A stretch of DNA of 64,000 bases from an uncultured Tenacibaculum sp. (GCA_937922085.1 CAKZVD010000027.1:1-64000); one strand, 5' to 3'. Numbered from the stretch's first letter, positions 35,495 through 45,174 are shown. Numbers and translations: made by a program. Notes: a model not told the origin generated them from the sequence alone.

Positions 35495-38263
35495 ATGAAT
35501 CTAAGAACTCTTTACTTTTTCTGCTTATTTAACATATATGTTATTGCAGCCCAACAAAACAAACAAGGTGGTTTTATATATAAATGGAACGAATACACTA
35601 CCGATATTTACACAGGATTAGGATCTAAAGATGCTAACTGGAATACTCAAGGATTAACCTCCATTGTTCACGCTCCTGACATAGGCATTCATCCTCGCGT
35701 TTATTTTGGTCCTTCTGAAATTCCTTCTATAAAACATCGATTAACTCATACTAAAAGTGGATTAGAGATAAAAAAACTATTAAGAGCATATACCATTCTA
35801 TTAAACTTAGGCTATTCTCAATACAATCAAAATGCTACTTACGCAAAAGATACTTACAATAACAGGTATATAGATAATAAAGGTGCATGGGAAGCCAATA
35901 TTTATTATGAGAAACTTAAGAAAAAAGATATAAATGTATGGTTAAATGTATCTACTAAAAGAAAACATAGAGTAGCTGCTTTAATGTCTATTGAGGCATT
36001 TGTTTGTTTACTTTTTAATGATACAACTACAGATAGTGTTATAAAGAAGTCATATCAAAAAAGAGCAAAAGATCTAGCCGATGCAATGCATTTTTGGGCA
36101 ACATTGGCTTTAAAAGACAATAATGTAAATCCAAAAGGTCAAAATTTCAACAATTTTGGTGGTACACATATGGCTTTATGTTATGATTTAAATTATAATG
36201 CATTAACTGATATTCAAAAAAAGGATATAAGAAAGGCTTTAAATAAAATTATTCCTGACACTCCTAGGCATGGAAAAAATTTGGCTTGCTTTGCCAATAC
36301 TAGTAATTGGAGTACTTTAAATAGTTTTGAAATTATTACAAACTTAGCCATTGAAGGAGAAGATGGTTATAAACCAAACTTAACAAAAGATTGGATGCGT
36401 TCATTACATAATTTCATTAATTATGGGTGGTATCCTTCAGGAGCTGGTTATGAAGGATTGGGAAAAAACTATCAGTTTGTTACAACTTTAATCGCTGCTG
36501 CCAAAAGAGGTTATAGCTTATTACCGCACCCACACGTTAGAGCTTATGGTGAAGATTATCTTACTGCAATTATGCAACCTTTTGGAGAAGGCTTTACGAC
36601 TTATGATGTTTGGGGTGGATCAGGATATCATCCTGTTTATGGTAAAAACAAATTTAATTCTTCAGATGTTATTGGTCTCAAATACATATTCCCTAATAAT
36701 GATAAAATAGATTTTGTTTGGAGAAACTATATTAATGGCTGGCACTATAACAATTCAAGAGGATATACCTATGCACAAATAGCTCCGGATGATAGCTATA
36801 ATAACTATTTGATTCCTGCTGCTGTATTTGCGCTCGATTATTCTACTGATAATTGGCAATCTCAAGCTGATAGAGTAGTTCGTGAAAATTATATTGCAAA
36901 AGACAGAGGATTGGCTGTTTTTAAAAGTAGTACTAATAAAGAAGCTCTTTCAGTACAATTTCATGCAAGACAAGATATGGGAGGACATACACATGGAGAT
37001 CGATTAGATTTTACTTTAAGTGGTTTAGGTAGAATTTGGATTAGAAAAACCTATGGTGGCAGCCAATTTCAAGCTTCAAAATATCATTCAATGGTATTAA
37101 TTAACGACAAAGGGGTTCCTGTAACAGATAGAGATGGAGATAAAAGCAGGCAACCTGCTAAAATCCTCAATTATTCATTATCTGATAAACTTTCTACCAT
37201 TACTGCAGACGCCACCTATGCCTATACATGGGAATGGCATTGGAATAGTAGGTTAGCTAGCCAAGATCATCAGTGGTTAGGAAAAAATGGCTGGAAAAAA
37301 GTATCTGAAACTTTTAATAATTTTTTATTAGAACCAAAAAATGAGCCTCATTATAATACTCCTATTTATGATTATGAACATTGGCATGTGCCAGAAAACA
37401 GAGAACGTATTGTAAAAAAGAAAGTAAATCCGATGAAAAAGGTGGTAAGAACTGTTAGTTTACTTAGAGAAAAACATCCTATGTTATTGGTTGTTGATGA
37501 TGTTATTAAGGATGAAAACAAGCATAATTATAAATGGACTGCACAAATTGCTAGAGATTTAGAATTAGATTATTATGACGTGAATATTAAAAACGAAAAC
37601 TACAAAAATGATATTATATTAAAAGAATCATCTTTAAATGGTAATAGAAGGTTATTAATTCGTGTTTTAGAAAACAATGACACTTCTGCAAACAACAATC
37701 CTGGGTATATTGAATTGTTAGATTATAAAGATATTTTTACTGGAATCCCATTTACACCAAATCCAAACTGGGAACGTAGAAGACTTGTTGTTGAAAGTGA
37801 AAGTATCTCTCCTAACTTTAAAGTATTACTATTTCCTTTTAAAAAAGGAGATGAACTTCCTATTACAAAATGGAGCATTAATAAAACTCTTTTAACTATC
37901 CTTTTCTCAGATGAAGAAAGGCATATAAAATTCTATAAAGACAATACTAATAATACCCAAATAGAGCTTTTATCTACTAATAATCAAAATACCTTAAAAA
38001 ATGAAACAAGTTCTTATGAAAACGAATTAACTCATTCAAAAAAGATTATTTATCCCAATCCTATTTCAAGAGGTAATGAGATAAACATAATTACTAGAAA
38101 TAAAAAAACAGATTATATTTTATTTAATCTAAACGGAAGAAAAATAATGAATGGAGAAGTAGTTAATAAAAAAATTGATTTAAAAAATTTAGAAAAAGGT
38201 TTATATATATTAGTATTATATTCTGAAAGAAAAAAAACTATTTATAAATTAATTATAAAATAA
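35495..38263 (+). CDS. heparinase II/III-like polysaccharide lyase with T9SS sorting domain
   Basis: This 922-residue protein has a signal peptide (to about residue 19, IAAQ). A helical alpha/alpha-toroid region covers about 70-440 (GGTHMALCYDLNYN, SGAGYEGLGKNYQFV). A beta-sandwich domain beginning with QFHARQDMGGHTHGDRLDFT (about 489-508) follows, as in heparinase II/III. The C-terminal about 80 residues (IYPNPISRGNEI ... GLYILVLY) are a type A T9SS sorting domain, so the enzyme is exported through the type IX system. It cleaves a uronic-acid polysaccharide of unknown identity. There is no SusCD pair or sulfatase nearby. Confidence 0.87.
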   Translation: MNLRTLYFFCLFNIYVIAAQQNKQGGFIYKWNEYTTDIYTGLGSKDANWNTQGLTSIVHAPDIGIHPRVYFGPSEIPSIKHRLTHTKSGLEIKKLLRAYTILLNLGYSQYNQNATYAKDTYNNRYIDNKGAWEANIYYEKLKKKDINVWLNVSTKRKHRVAALMSIEAFVCLLFNDTTTDSVIKKSYQKRAKDLADAMHFWATLALKDNNVNPKGQNFNNFGGTHMALCYDLNYNALTDIQKKDIRKALNKIIPDTPRHGKNLACFANTSNWSTLNSFEIITNLAIEGEDGYKPNLTKDWMRSLHNFINYGWYPSGAGYEGLGKNYQFVTTLIAAAKRGYSLLPHPHVRAYGEDYLTAIMQPFGEGFTTYDVWGGSGYHPVYGKNKFNSSDVIGLKYIFPNNDKIDFVWRNYINGWHYNNSRGYTYAQIAPDDSYNNYLIPAAVFALDYSTDNWQSQADRVVRENYIAKDRGLAVFKSSTNKEALSVQFHARQDMGGHTHGDRLDFTLSGLGRIWIRKTYGGSQFQASKYHSMVLINDKGVPVTDRDGDKSRQPAKILNYSLSDKLSTITADATYAYTWEWHWNSRLASQDHQWLGKNGWKKVSETFNNFLLEPKNEPHYNTPIYDYEHWHVPENRERIVKKKVNPMKKVVRTVSLLREKHPMLLVVDDVIKDENKHNYKWTAQIARDLELDYYDVNIKNENYKNDIILKESSLNGNRRLLIRVLENNDTSANNNPGYIELLDYKDIFTGIPFTPNPNWERRRLVVESESISPNFKVLLFPFKKGDELPITKWSINKTLLTILFSDEERHIKFYKDNTNNTQIELLSTNNQNTLKNETSSYENELTHSKKIIYPNPISRGNEINIITRNKKTDYILFNLNGRKIMNGEVVNKKIDLKNLEKGLYILVLYSERKKTIYKLIIK

Positions 38264-38309
38264 ATTTCTACATATAAACCTTTTAATTACTTTACTCTAC
38301 ACAAGAAAA

Positions 38310-39647
38310 TTATTTCTTTTTAGAATAACGTAAATCTTTAGCTTTTATAGTATAGTCCCATGCCTTTTCGCCATCAGCATTATGAATAGTAAGTGTAAAA
38401 ACTCTATCTTTTCTAGGTCCGCTAATATTTACAATCCCAAAATTACGTTCATAAAACGTTTTATCTTTAATTAGATATGAATTATTCTCATTTTTTGGTT
38501 TGTGAGTACCAGAAGTTAAAGGTGAACATGTAATATCAATTAATGGATAAGCTTTCTTTCTATCAAGTTTAGATATTTCTGTATGATGTCTATCCCCTGT
38601 AAAAAATAGCACCCCTTCTATTCGATTATCATGTAAACGATTTAATAACGTTTCTCTTTCTTTTTTATAAATTGCATAATTTTCATATAAAGCTACATCG
38701 CTTACTATTTGCCCTCCAGTTACTACAATCTTAAAAGCTGCTTTACTTGAAGCAAGTGCATTAATTAACCAATCCATTTGCTTTTTTCCAAAATATGATT
38801 TGTCTTCATTCTTAAGCTCGTTAGGATCTCTGTGATATCTATTATCTAAAAGAAAAAACTCAACATCATTCCATAAAAACTGACCTGTTATACCTCCATT
38901 TCCTACTACATTCGTATTTAAATTACCCCAGTAATCGTTAAATAACTTTTCTGTTATTTTTTTATTTACATAAGAAGAATTAGAATCATTAGGTCCATAA
39001 TCATGATCATCCCATATCGCATAATGATGAACACTTCCTAGTAGAGGTTGCAATTCTGGCAGACTCCTAGTTTCACTATAACGATGATTTAAACCTCTCT
39101 CTGTAAGAAAATCTGGAACACGTAAATACACATTATCACCTAACCATACCATAAAATTAGGATCCTTTTTTAAAATACTATTGAAAATTTTATAAGAACT
39201 TCCATAAGGTCTTCCTGGGCGATCATCCTTAGCTTCATTCATATAAAAACAAGACCCTATCGCAAAACTAAATTCTGGAGGATCCATACGATATTGCCAA
39301 AGTTGAAGTGATTCAAACTCTAAATCATAATCAAATGAAACTGGTTTATCATTAACCAAAACTTCATATTTATATTTTTCTCCATAGTTCAAAGGACCAG
39401 GGTATATTTTAGCAATGTATTTATTTTCTTCTTTTGTAAAAACCGGAGCTGTTATTTTTGTTTCTCCTTTGCTATCGGTATATTTAATAGATATTTTTGT
39501 TTCTTTAGTTGTTTGTAACCAAACTAAAACTTCTCTAAAATCTGAGTATCCTAGCATAGGTCCCGATTTTATTAAATCTTTTTGAGCATAACTAAAAATT
39601 GAGCTTATAAAAAAGATTACTGTTAAAAGAATATATTTTGTTTTCAT
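38310..39647 (-). CDS. PhoD-like alkaline phosphatase
   Basis: This 445-residue protein has a signal peptide ending SYAQ (about residue 22). An Ig-like N-terminal domain (about 25-120) is followed by a metallophosphatase domain. Motifs are FAIGSCFY, VWLGDNVYLR, WDDHDYGPND and FFTGDRHHTE, which supply metal ligands of the PhoD family (Fe/Ca). It releases phosphate from phosphodiesters or monoesters in the periplasm or outside the cell. It is monocistronic on the minus strand. Confidence 0.9.
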   Translation of the reverse strand: MKTKYILLTVIFFISSIFSYAQKDLIKSGPMLGYSDFREVLVWLQTTKETKISIKYTDSKGETKITAPVFTKEENKYIAKIYPGPLNYGEKYKYEVLVNDKPVSFDYDLEFESLQLWQYRMDPPEFSFAIGSCFYMNEAKDDRPGRPYGSSYKIFNSILKKDPNFMVWLGDNVYLRVPDFLTERGLNHRYSETRSLPELQPLLGSVHHYAIWDDHDYGPNDSNSSYVNKKITEKLFNDYWGNLNTNVVGNGGITGQFLWNDVEFFLLDNRYHRDPNELKNEDKSYFGKKQMDWLINALASSKAAFKIVVTGGQIVSDVALYENYAIYKKERETLLNRLHDNRIEGVLFFTGDRHHTEISKLDRKKAYPLIDITCSPLTSGTHKPKNENNSYLIKDKTFYERNFGIVNISGPRKDRVFTLTIHNADGEKAWDYTIKAKDLRYSKKK

Positions 39648-39733
39648 ATGAACAAAAATCTAAAAAAAACATAGATTTAACATTAACAAAAGATTAATTT
39701 AAATAAGAATATAAATTTTAACACTTTAAAACT

Positions 39734-39768
39734 AAAAAACTTCCATTTTAAAAATGAAAGTTTTTTTT
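39734..39768 (-). terminator. terminator of bcp
   Basis: AAAACTTCCATTTT and AAAATGAAAGTTTT arms with one mismatch, flanked by A- and T-runs, 16 bp after the bcp stop on the minus strand. Confidence 0.7.
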
Positions 39769-39783
39769 ATATGTTGATTTTAT

Positions 39784-40236
39784 TTAATCTAAAATTTGAG
39801 CTGTATGCTCTTTCGTTTTCACTTTAGCAATCACTTCTTCAATTACTCCATTTTCATCTATCACAAAAGTAGTCCTGTGTATACCATCATACTCTCTACC
39901 CATAAACTTTTTTGGTCCCCAAATACCAAATGCATTAATCACCGTTTTATCCTCATCTGCTAATAAAGGAAAAGGTAATTCGTGCTTATTAATCCAATTT
40001 TGTTGACGTTTTGCGCTATCTGCACTTGCACCTAACACATCATACCCTTTAGCCAAAAATGTTTGGTAGTTATCTCTTAAATTACATGCTTCAGCTGTAC
40101 ACCCTGGCGTACTTGCTTTTGGATAAAAGAATAAAACTAATTTTTTACCTGAATAATCTGAAAGTTTAATTGTATTTCCTTCCTGATCTTTCGCTTCAAA
40201 ATCAGGTGCTTTATCTCCTACTTTTAATGTTGTCAT
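39784..40236 (-). CDS. bcp: thioredoxin-dependent thiol peroxidase
   Basis: This 150-residue atypical 2-Cys peroxiredoxin reduces H2O2 and organic hydroperoxides. It has the PrxQ/Bcp motif FYPKASTPGCTAEACNLRD, with the peroxidatic and resolving cysteines five residues apart, and the N-terminal GDKAPDF. I chose ATG 40236 (MTTLKVGDKAP); the frame is open to 40278 but that would overlap the divergent endonuclease gene. Confidence 0.94.
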   Translation of the reverse strand: MTTLKVGDKAPDFEAKDQEGNTIKLSDYSGKKLVLFFYPKASTPGCTAEACNLRDNYQTFLAKGYDVLGASADSAKRQQNWINKHELPFPLLADEDKTVINAFGIWGPKKFMGREYDGIHRTTFVIDENGVIEEVIAKVKTKEHTAQILD

Positions 40237-40270
40237 AATTCGTATTTTTGTTAAGTAAAAATACTCAAAA

Positions 40271-40930
40271 ATGACCAAAGCAGAAAAAGCTCAATTCGTA
40301 ATTGATACTTTAGAAGAATTATATCCGGAAACTCCTATCCCACTCGATCATACAGATCCATATACGTTATTAATTGCCGTTTTAATGTCTGCACAAAGTA
40401 CAGATGAACGTGTAAATAAGATAACTCCTCTTTTGTTTAAAAGAGCAGACAATCCTTATGATATGGTAAAACTTACCATAGATGAAATTAGAGATATAAT
40501 AAAACCAGTAGGGTTATCTCCTATGAAATCAAAAGGGATTCATGGATTATCTAAAATATTAATAGACAAACATAATGGTAAAGTACCAGTTAGTTTTGAA
40601 GCTTTAGAAGAATTACCTGCAGTTGGTCATAAAACAGCAAGTGTAGTTATGGCACAAGCTTTTAACATCCCAGCTTTTCCTGTAGATACACATATACATC
40701 GTTTAATGTATCGTTGGAATCTTACCAACGGTAAAAATGTAAATCAAACTGAAAAAGATGCAAAACGTCTTTTCCCTAAAGAATTATGGAATAAATTACA
40801 TTTACAAATCATTTATTATGGTAGAGAATATTCGCCCGCAAGAGGTTGGAAATTAGAAAAAGATTCTATCACAAATACAATTGGTAGAAAAACGGTAATA
40901 GATGATTATTATAAAAAGAGTAAAAAATAA
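40271..40930 (+). CDS. nth: endonuclease III, variant without the Fe-S cluster
   Basis: This 219-residue base-excision-repair glycosylase/AP-lyase removes oxidised pyrimidines. The helix-hairpin-helix LEELPAVGHKTASVV carries catalytic Lys121, and PAFPVDTHIHR carries Asp139, matching E. coli Lys120 and Asp138. The C-terminal region that normally holds C-x6-C-x2-C-x5-C reads GREYSPARGWKLEKD; the protein contains no cysteine at all. A candidate -7 element TATTTTTG is at 40243-40250. Confidence 0.93.
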   Translation: MTKAEKAQFVIDTLEELYPETPIPLDHTDPYTLLIAVLMSAQSTDERVNKITPLLFKRADNPYDMVKLTIDEIRDIIKPVGLSPMKSKGIHGLSKILIDKHNGKVPVSFEALEELPAVGHKTASVVMAQAFNIPAFPVDTHIHRLMYRWNLTNGKNVNQTEKDAKRLFPKELWNKLHLQIIYYGREYSPARGWKLEKDSITNTIGRKTVIDDYYKKSKK

Positions 40931-40931
40931 A

Positions 40932-40956
40932 AAAGCTTCGATAAAATCGAAGCTTT
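40932..40956 (-). terminator. terminator of the sigma-factor operon, also downstream of nth
   Basis: AAAGCTTCGAT (40932-40942) and ATCGAAGCTTT (40946-40956) are perfect 11-bp arms. The longer T-run is on the minus strand (TTTTTTATTTTTTA), so it best serves the minus-strand sigma factor/47-residue ORF unit. It may also stop nth transcription. Confidence 0.75.
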
Positions 40957-40963
40957 CAGAGAT

Positions 40964-41107
40964 TTAATTCAAATTCAATTCAATTAAAACGTTTGATCTA
41001 GTCCTTATTATACTTAAAGATTTCGAAAAGTTTAATATAAATTGTACGGTCTTTTGTTTTGGGTTCATCTCATAATTAGATGATTTTTCAGAGTATTTTT
41101 TTGGCAT
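40964..41107 (-). CDS. 47-residue small protein downstream of the ECF sigma factor
   Basis: The minus-strand ATG at 41107 opens a frame of 47 codons, beginning MPKKYSEKSSNYEMNPKQKT and containing VQFILNFSKSLSIIRTRSN, ending 8 bp before the terminator stem. It is basic and helical and starts 60 bp after the sigma-factor stop, with no terminator between. I believe similar short proteins follow this sigma factor in other flavobacteria, which suggests a conserved accessory or regulator of the sigma factor. That is memory-based and unverified. Confidence 0.65.
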   Translation of the reverse strand: MPKKYSEKSSNYEMNPKQKTVQFILNFSKSLSIIRTRSNVLIELNLN

Positions 41108-41166
41108 ATAGTTATATTTATTTTACTTTATATTAACTAACTAACGCTTCAAATCTCTTTTTATTA

Positions 41167-41751
41167 TTAATGAACTAAAATTATTTTATTTTCTTCTATT
41201 ACTTTTCTTAAATTTATTAAAGCATAACGCATTCTACCTAAAGCAGTATTAATACTTACTCCTGTATTTTCTGAGATTTCATTGAAACTCATATTCATAT
41301 ACATTCGCATTTTTAAAACCTCTTTTTGTTCTTTTGGTAATTCTTCTATTAAATTACGTACATCTGACAAAACCTGATCTTTAATAATTCTTCTTTCTGC
41401 ATTTAATGAATCATCACTAAGTATTGAAAAAATATCAAAGTCATCTGAATTATTAAACAAAGGCATTCTATTATTCTTTCTAAAATAATCAATTACTAGA
41501 TTGTGTGAAATTCTCATTACCCATGGTAAAAACTTACCCTCTTCATTATAGGCTCCTTTTTTAAGGGTTTTAATTACTTTAATAAAAGTATCTTGAAAAA
41601 CGTCTTCTGCAACATCTTTATCTTGTACTTTACTATAAATAAAACTGAAAATTCTTTGTTGGTGTCTTTTTACTAGTAGCTCTAGAGCGAACTCTTTACC
41701 ATTAATATAATCTTTAACCAAAACACTATCGTCATAAACTCTTCGATGCAT
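41167..41751 (-). CDS. ECF-type RNA polymerase sigma factor
   Basis: This 194-residue protein has sigma region 2 (about 25-95: FSFIYSKVQDKDVAEDVFQDTFIKV) and region 4 (about 130-185: LPKEQKEVLKMRMYMNMSFNEISENTGVSINTALGRMRYAL). It belongs to the sigma-70 ECF group. No anti-sigma gene is adjacent; the next gene on the strand is the 47-residue ORF. The upstream side borders the accessory island. Confidence 0.92.
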   Translation of the reverse strand: MHRRVYDDSVLVKDYINGKEFALELLVKRHQQRIFSFIYSKVQDKDVAEDVFQDTFIKVIKTLKKGAYNEEGKFLPWVMRISHNLVIDYFRKNNRMPLFNNSDDFDIFSILSDDSLNAERRIIKDQVLSDVRNLIEELPKEQKEVLKMRMYMNMSFNEISENTGVSINTALGRMRYALINLRKVIEENKIILVH

Positions 41752-42187
41752 AATACTACTTTTTTAAGAAGAAAATAATTTCTTCGATTAGGGAATCTTA
41801 ATAAATTAAAAAAGTAATTTTATTGTATACGCTACGTGTTTTATCTTTTGATTATTCGACAAATATGGTTTTTTTAAAATGTAAATGCAAATTTTATCCC
41901 AATTTATTTATGTTTTTAAATTTGAATATTATTTATTACAAACCATTAACTCGTCTTTTACACAGCTGTTTTCAACACAAAACTTAATTAAAATTCATTC
42001 TTTTTTAACTCTATTTTTTTTAGTTTAAAATATTAGCTAATAGTCAAAATTAATTTTCTTAAGTAAGAAAAATGATTAATATAAAAACACAGCTATTAGT
42101 TTTAAATAATTTATAATGTTAACGCAGTTTATACATTCATAATTTATTTATTAGTAGTATATTTAAAATAAACTAATACTATAACCA
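41752..42187. other. 436-bp divergent intergenic region at the island's left edge
   Basis: Very AT-rich, with no ORF that looks coding. It must hold the promoters of the sigma-factor gene (minus) and of the 42188 operon (plus), but I find no consensus match. The paired CACAACAT boxes present upstream of the later island genes are absent here; a CAACACAAAA string at 41973-41982 has no partner 21 bp away. Confidence 0.6.
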
Positions 42188-42673
42188 ATGAATACACTAA
42201 CTACAGAAAAACTATTTATTTATCCTCCAGGAGTTTTAATAACTGAAAAACCTGTTTTAGTAGAATCATCTGGACATATTAATTTTAAAAATGATTCTAA
42301 AATCCCTTTGCCTTCTTTAGTAGAAGCTAAATCTAATGGAACTGAAATTAAAATTAAGGGTTTATTTTTTGTTGCTTCCGATTTTGATTTAAGAGAAGTT
42401 TATATCAATCAACTTTTTTCAATCAGTAATTATGGTTGTTGCAAACTGCAATTTTTTATTTATTGTGATCAAGAAACCAGTTTAGAAATAAAAAGTAAAG
42501 TTAATCTTGAAAAATACAAAGCCTATACTTTTGAATTTAAAACTTCAAATGCTGAAGCTTTTCCTGAAGGAATTAAATTACAAAACATAAAAGTTGTTCA
42601 AACTTTTATTTGGGATATAGATCCTGAAACCTCAAGAGGAACTGAAACTACTGTTAAAACTAGTAATAATTAA
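42188..42673 (+). CDS. unknown protein, first gene of the kinase/regulator operon
   Basis: This 161-residue protein has no signal peptide. The predicted character is mainly beta, with strands such as HINFKNDSKI and GCCKLQFFIYCDQ and a CC pair near residue 78. I recognise no family. It ends 27 bp before the sensor kinase and is probably co-transcribed with it. It may be a further cargo protein of the island or a ligand/accessory for the kinase. Confidence 0.65.
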   Translation: MNTLTTEKLFIYPPGVLITEKPVLVESSGHINFKNDSKIPLPSLVEAKSNGTEIKIKGLFFVASDFDLREVYINQLFSISNYGCCKLQFFIYCDQETSLEIKSKVNLEKYKAYTFEFKTSNAEAFPEGIKLQNIKVVQTFIWDIDPETSRGTETTVKTSNN

Positions 42674-42700
42674 TATTTTAATTTTATTTCTGTTTAAAAA

Positions 42701-44428
42701 ATGCTTTTAAAAAAAACGTTACTATTACTTTCGTTTATATATTGTTGCACAGTAATTTCTCAAAAATCTACCATTAAAGATCATGCTTTCTTTTTTAAAA
42801 AAATGGATAGTTTAAATACTATTCCTAATAATCTATTAAAAGTAACTAGTCTTTTTTTTAATAATCAACAATGGGATTCTGTCATAGTATACTCTTCCAA
42901 AGCTTTGCTTAATAAAATGCAAAAACCTCATCTTTATTATTTTAATTACATGAGAGGAAGTAGCTTTATGAGAAAAAATTTGTTTCGTGAGGCTCAAAAA
43001 GAATTAGAAAAAATTCCTAATCATTTTTTATTCTACAATAAAGTATTATATGCTTTAAGTGGGGTGTTTTTAGAACAAAATAAATTTAAAAAAGCTCTTT
43101 TATATTTAAAAAAAATTAAAGAAAAAGAACTATCTGCTTTTGATGAAATCAATCAACTTTCTATAACCAATGATATTGGTGTCTGTTATTTACATTTAAA
43201 AGATTATAAAAATGCACAACTATATCTATCTGAATTTTTAAATTCCATTAAGAAAAAAAACAATACTACAGAAACCTCTGAAGCTTACACTAATATTGCT
43301 AATTTATATTATGAACAATATAAAGATAGTATTGCTATTTCATATTTTACAAAGGCTTATAAGTTAGCACAAAAAACATCCAATAATGAATTAAAAAGAT
43401 TAACTACCAAAAATATGGCTGTAGTAGAAGAAAACAGAAAAGATTTACTTAAAGCAATTACATACAGAAAAGAATCTGAAAAATGGAGAGAATTAGTATA
43501 TAATCAAGAGAAAATATATGAAGTTTCTAAATTAGAAAAAAAGATACTCGAACAGCAAAAACAAAATGAAATCAACGCTTTGAAATTAGAAAACAAAGCT
43601 AAATCTTTTCAACGTAATGGATTCATTACTTCCTCATTACTTCTTTTTCTGTTACTTTCTGTAGGGGCTTATTTCTTAATTCAGAAAAATAAATCTCATA
43701 AAATAATCAATACTCAAAAAACAGAATTAGATCTTTTAAATAAAACTAAAGATAAACTTTTTTCTATTGTAAGTCACGACTTAAGGTCTTCTGTAAACCT
43801 AATGCAAAAAAGCAATACTAAACTTATTAAAAATATTGAGAAAAAAAACTATTCCTCATTAAATACTATAGCCAATAAAAATGCTTCCATTGCTAGCTCT
43901 ACATATAATCTATTGGAAAACTTATTAAATTGGGCTAACATACAAACAAAACAACTATACTTTCATATTGAAAGTATCGATCTTTATTCTGTTGTTCAAC
44001 AAATTGAATATAATTACATTCCTTTATTTGAAAATAAAGAGTTAAATTTCACAAACAACGTAAAACAACCTAGCTTTATATTAGCTGATTTAGATTCTCT
44101 TAAAATTATAATTAGGAATTTATTAGATAACGCTATTAAATTTACACCTCTCGAAGGAAAAATAAATTGTAAAACTAGTATTGATATAAAAAACAATGCT
44201 ACTCTTTTCATTATTGAAGATACTGGTATTGGTATGGACGAGAAAATGATTAAAGAACTTTTATTAGAGTCTCCTTTATTAAGTAGAAAGAAAAATCAAC
44301 AAGAAATAGGTACTGGTTTAGGAATACAACTATGTAAAAATTTAGCTGTAAAAAACAACGCTTCCTTTAATATTGAAAGTAACATAAATCAAGGGACAAA
44401 AATAATTCTAAAATTCCCTAACGTATAA
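42701..44428 (+). CDS. TPR-containing membrane sensor histidine kinase
   Basis: This 575-residue protein has an N-terminal signal segment (about 1-20). A periplasmic TPR sensor region follows (about 45-270, including SEAYTNIANLYYEQYKDSIA), then a coiled coil, one transmembrane helix (about 308-328), HisKA with the H-box IVSHDLRSS (His359), and HATPase_c (NLLDNAIKFTP, IIEDTGIGMD, GTGLGIQLC). The sensor probably reads protein or peptide signals through TPRs. Its stop overlaps the start of the LytTR regulator by 1 bp (TAATG), so the two are a cognate pair. Confidence 0.9.
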   Translation: MLLKKTLLLLSFIYCCTVISQKSTIKDHAFFFKKMDSLNTIPNNLLKVTSLFFNNQQWDSVIVYSSKALLNKMQKPHLYYFNYMRGSSFMRKNLFREAQKELEKIPNHFLFYNKVLYALSGVFLEQNKFKKALLYLKKIKEKELSAFDEINQLSITNDIGVCYLHLKDYKNAQLYLSEFLNSIKKKNNTTETSEAYTNIANLYYEQYKDSIAISYFTKAYKLAQKTSNNELKRLTTKNMAVVEENRKDLLKAITYRKESEKWRELVYNQEKIYEVSKLEKKILEQQKQNEINALKLENKAKSFQRNGFITSSLLLFLLLSVGAYFLIQKNKSHKIINTQKTELDLLNKTKDKLFSIVSHDLRSSVNLMQKSNTKLIKNIEKKNYSSLNTIANKNASIASSTYNLLENLLNWANIQTKQLYFHIESIDLYSVVQQIEYNYIPLFENKELNFTNNVKQPSFILADLDSLKIIIRNLLDNAIKFTPLEGKINCKTSIDIKNNATLFIIEDTGIGMDEKMIKELLLESPLLSRKKNQQEIGTGLGIQLCKNLAVKNNASFNIESNINQGTKIILKFPNV

Positions 44429-45174
44429 TGGATAATTTAAACATTCTTATAATTGAAGATGACGAAGAGTTAGCAAACGATATTGCTGATACATTAATTA
44501 CTAATAACTATACAGTTGTTGGTATTGCATCTAATTATAAAGATGCTTTAACTAAATATTATCAATTCAGTATTGATTTAGTTATTATAGATATTTTTTT
44601 AGGTGAAAATCCTGAAGGTATAACCTTTGCTGAAACAATTTCAACCATTCCTAACGCTTTAAAACCGTTTCTTTTTTTAACCTCTTCAAAGAATCGCCAA
44701 ATATTTGAACGCGCAAAACTTACCAATCCTTTTCGATTTTTATTAAAACCTTTTAACGAATTAGAATTGTTGTACGCTATAGAAATGGCTATTGAAAAGT
44801 TTTATCATCAAACCAATGTTTTTGCAAGTAAAAGTGAAGACACTGTTATTGCTGATGAATATTTATTTATTAAAAAGAAAAACACCTTAAAAAAGGTAAA
44901 ATTATCCTCCGTAATTTATATTGAAGTTGAAAATAGATATTGTAATATTATTACTGAAATAGAAAAATTTGTGATACAAATACCATTAAGTAAAATTAAT
45001 GAATATTTGAATGACCGTCTTTTTAAACAAATACATCGAAAGTATATTGTAAATACTGAAGTTATTCAAGAAATAAAAATTTCAGAAAACTCTTTACTTC
45101 TAAAAAACAATCATCTCATTCATTATAGTGATAAATATAAAGATCTTATTAAAGGGTTTTGTATTCTGAAATAA
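44428..45174 (+). CDS. LytTR-family response regulator
   Basis: This 248-residue protein has a receiver domain (residues about 3-125: acidic pocket EDDEE, phospho-acceptor Asp55 in VIIDIFLG, TSS near 88, Lys in LLKPFN). A LytTR DNA-binding domain follows (about 150-245: YLFIKKKNTLKKVKLSSVIY, IHRKYIVNTEVIQ). LytTR proteins bind short direct repeats about two helical turns apart. Four such repeats (CACAACAT, 21-bp period) lie upstream of the four transcription units that follow, so these are its likely targets. Confidence 0.92.
   Translation: MDNLNILIIEDDEELANDIADTLITNNYTVVGIASNYKDALTKYYQFSIDLVIIDIFLGENPEGITFAETISTIPNALKPFLFLTSSKNRQIFERAKLTNPFRFLLKPFNELELLYAIEMAIEKFYHQTNVFASKSEDTVIADEYLFIKKKNTLKKVKLSSVIYIEVENRYCNIITEIEKFVIQIPLSKINEYLNDRLFKQIHRKYIVNTEVIQEIKISENSLLLKNNHLIHYSDKYKDLIKGFCILK

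Noticed and set aside
40237..40278. Longer N-terminus of Bcp.
   Set aside because: It would overlap the endonuclease III start, and the peroxiredoxin domain begins at MTTLKVGDKAP.
41940..41990. CAACACAAAA upstream of the 42188 operon, similar to box D.
   Set aside because: No partner at 21-bp spacing and no conserved core at 63-64 bp, so autoregulation through this site is not supported.
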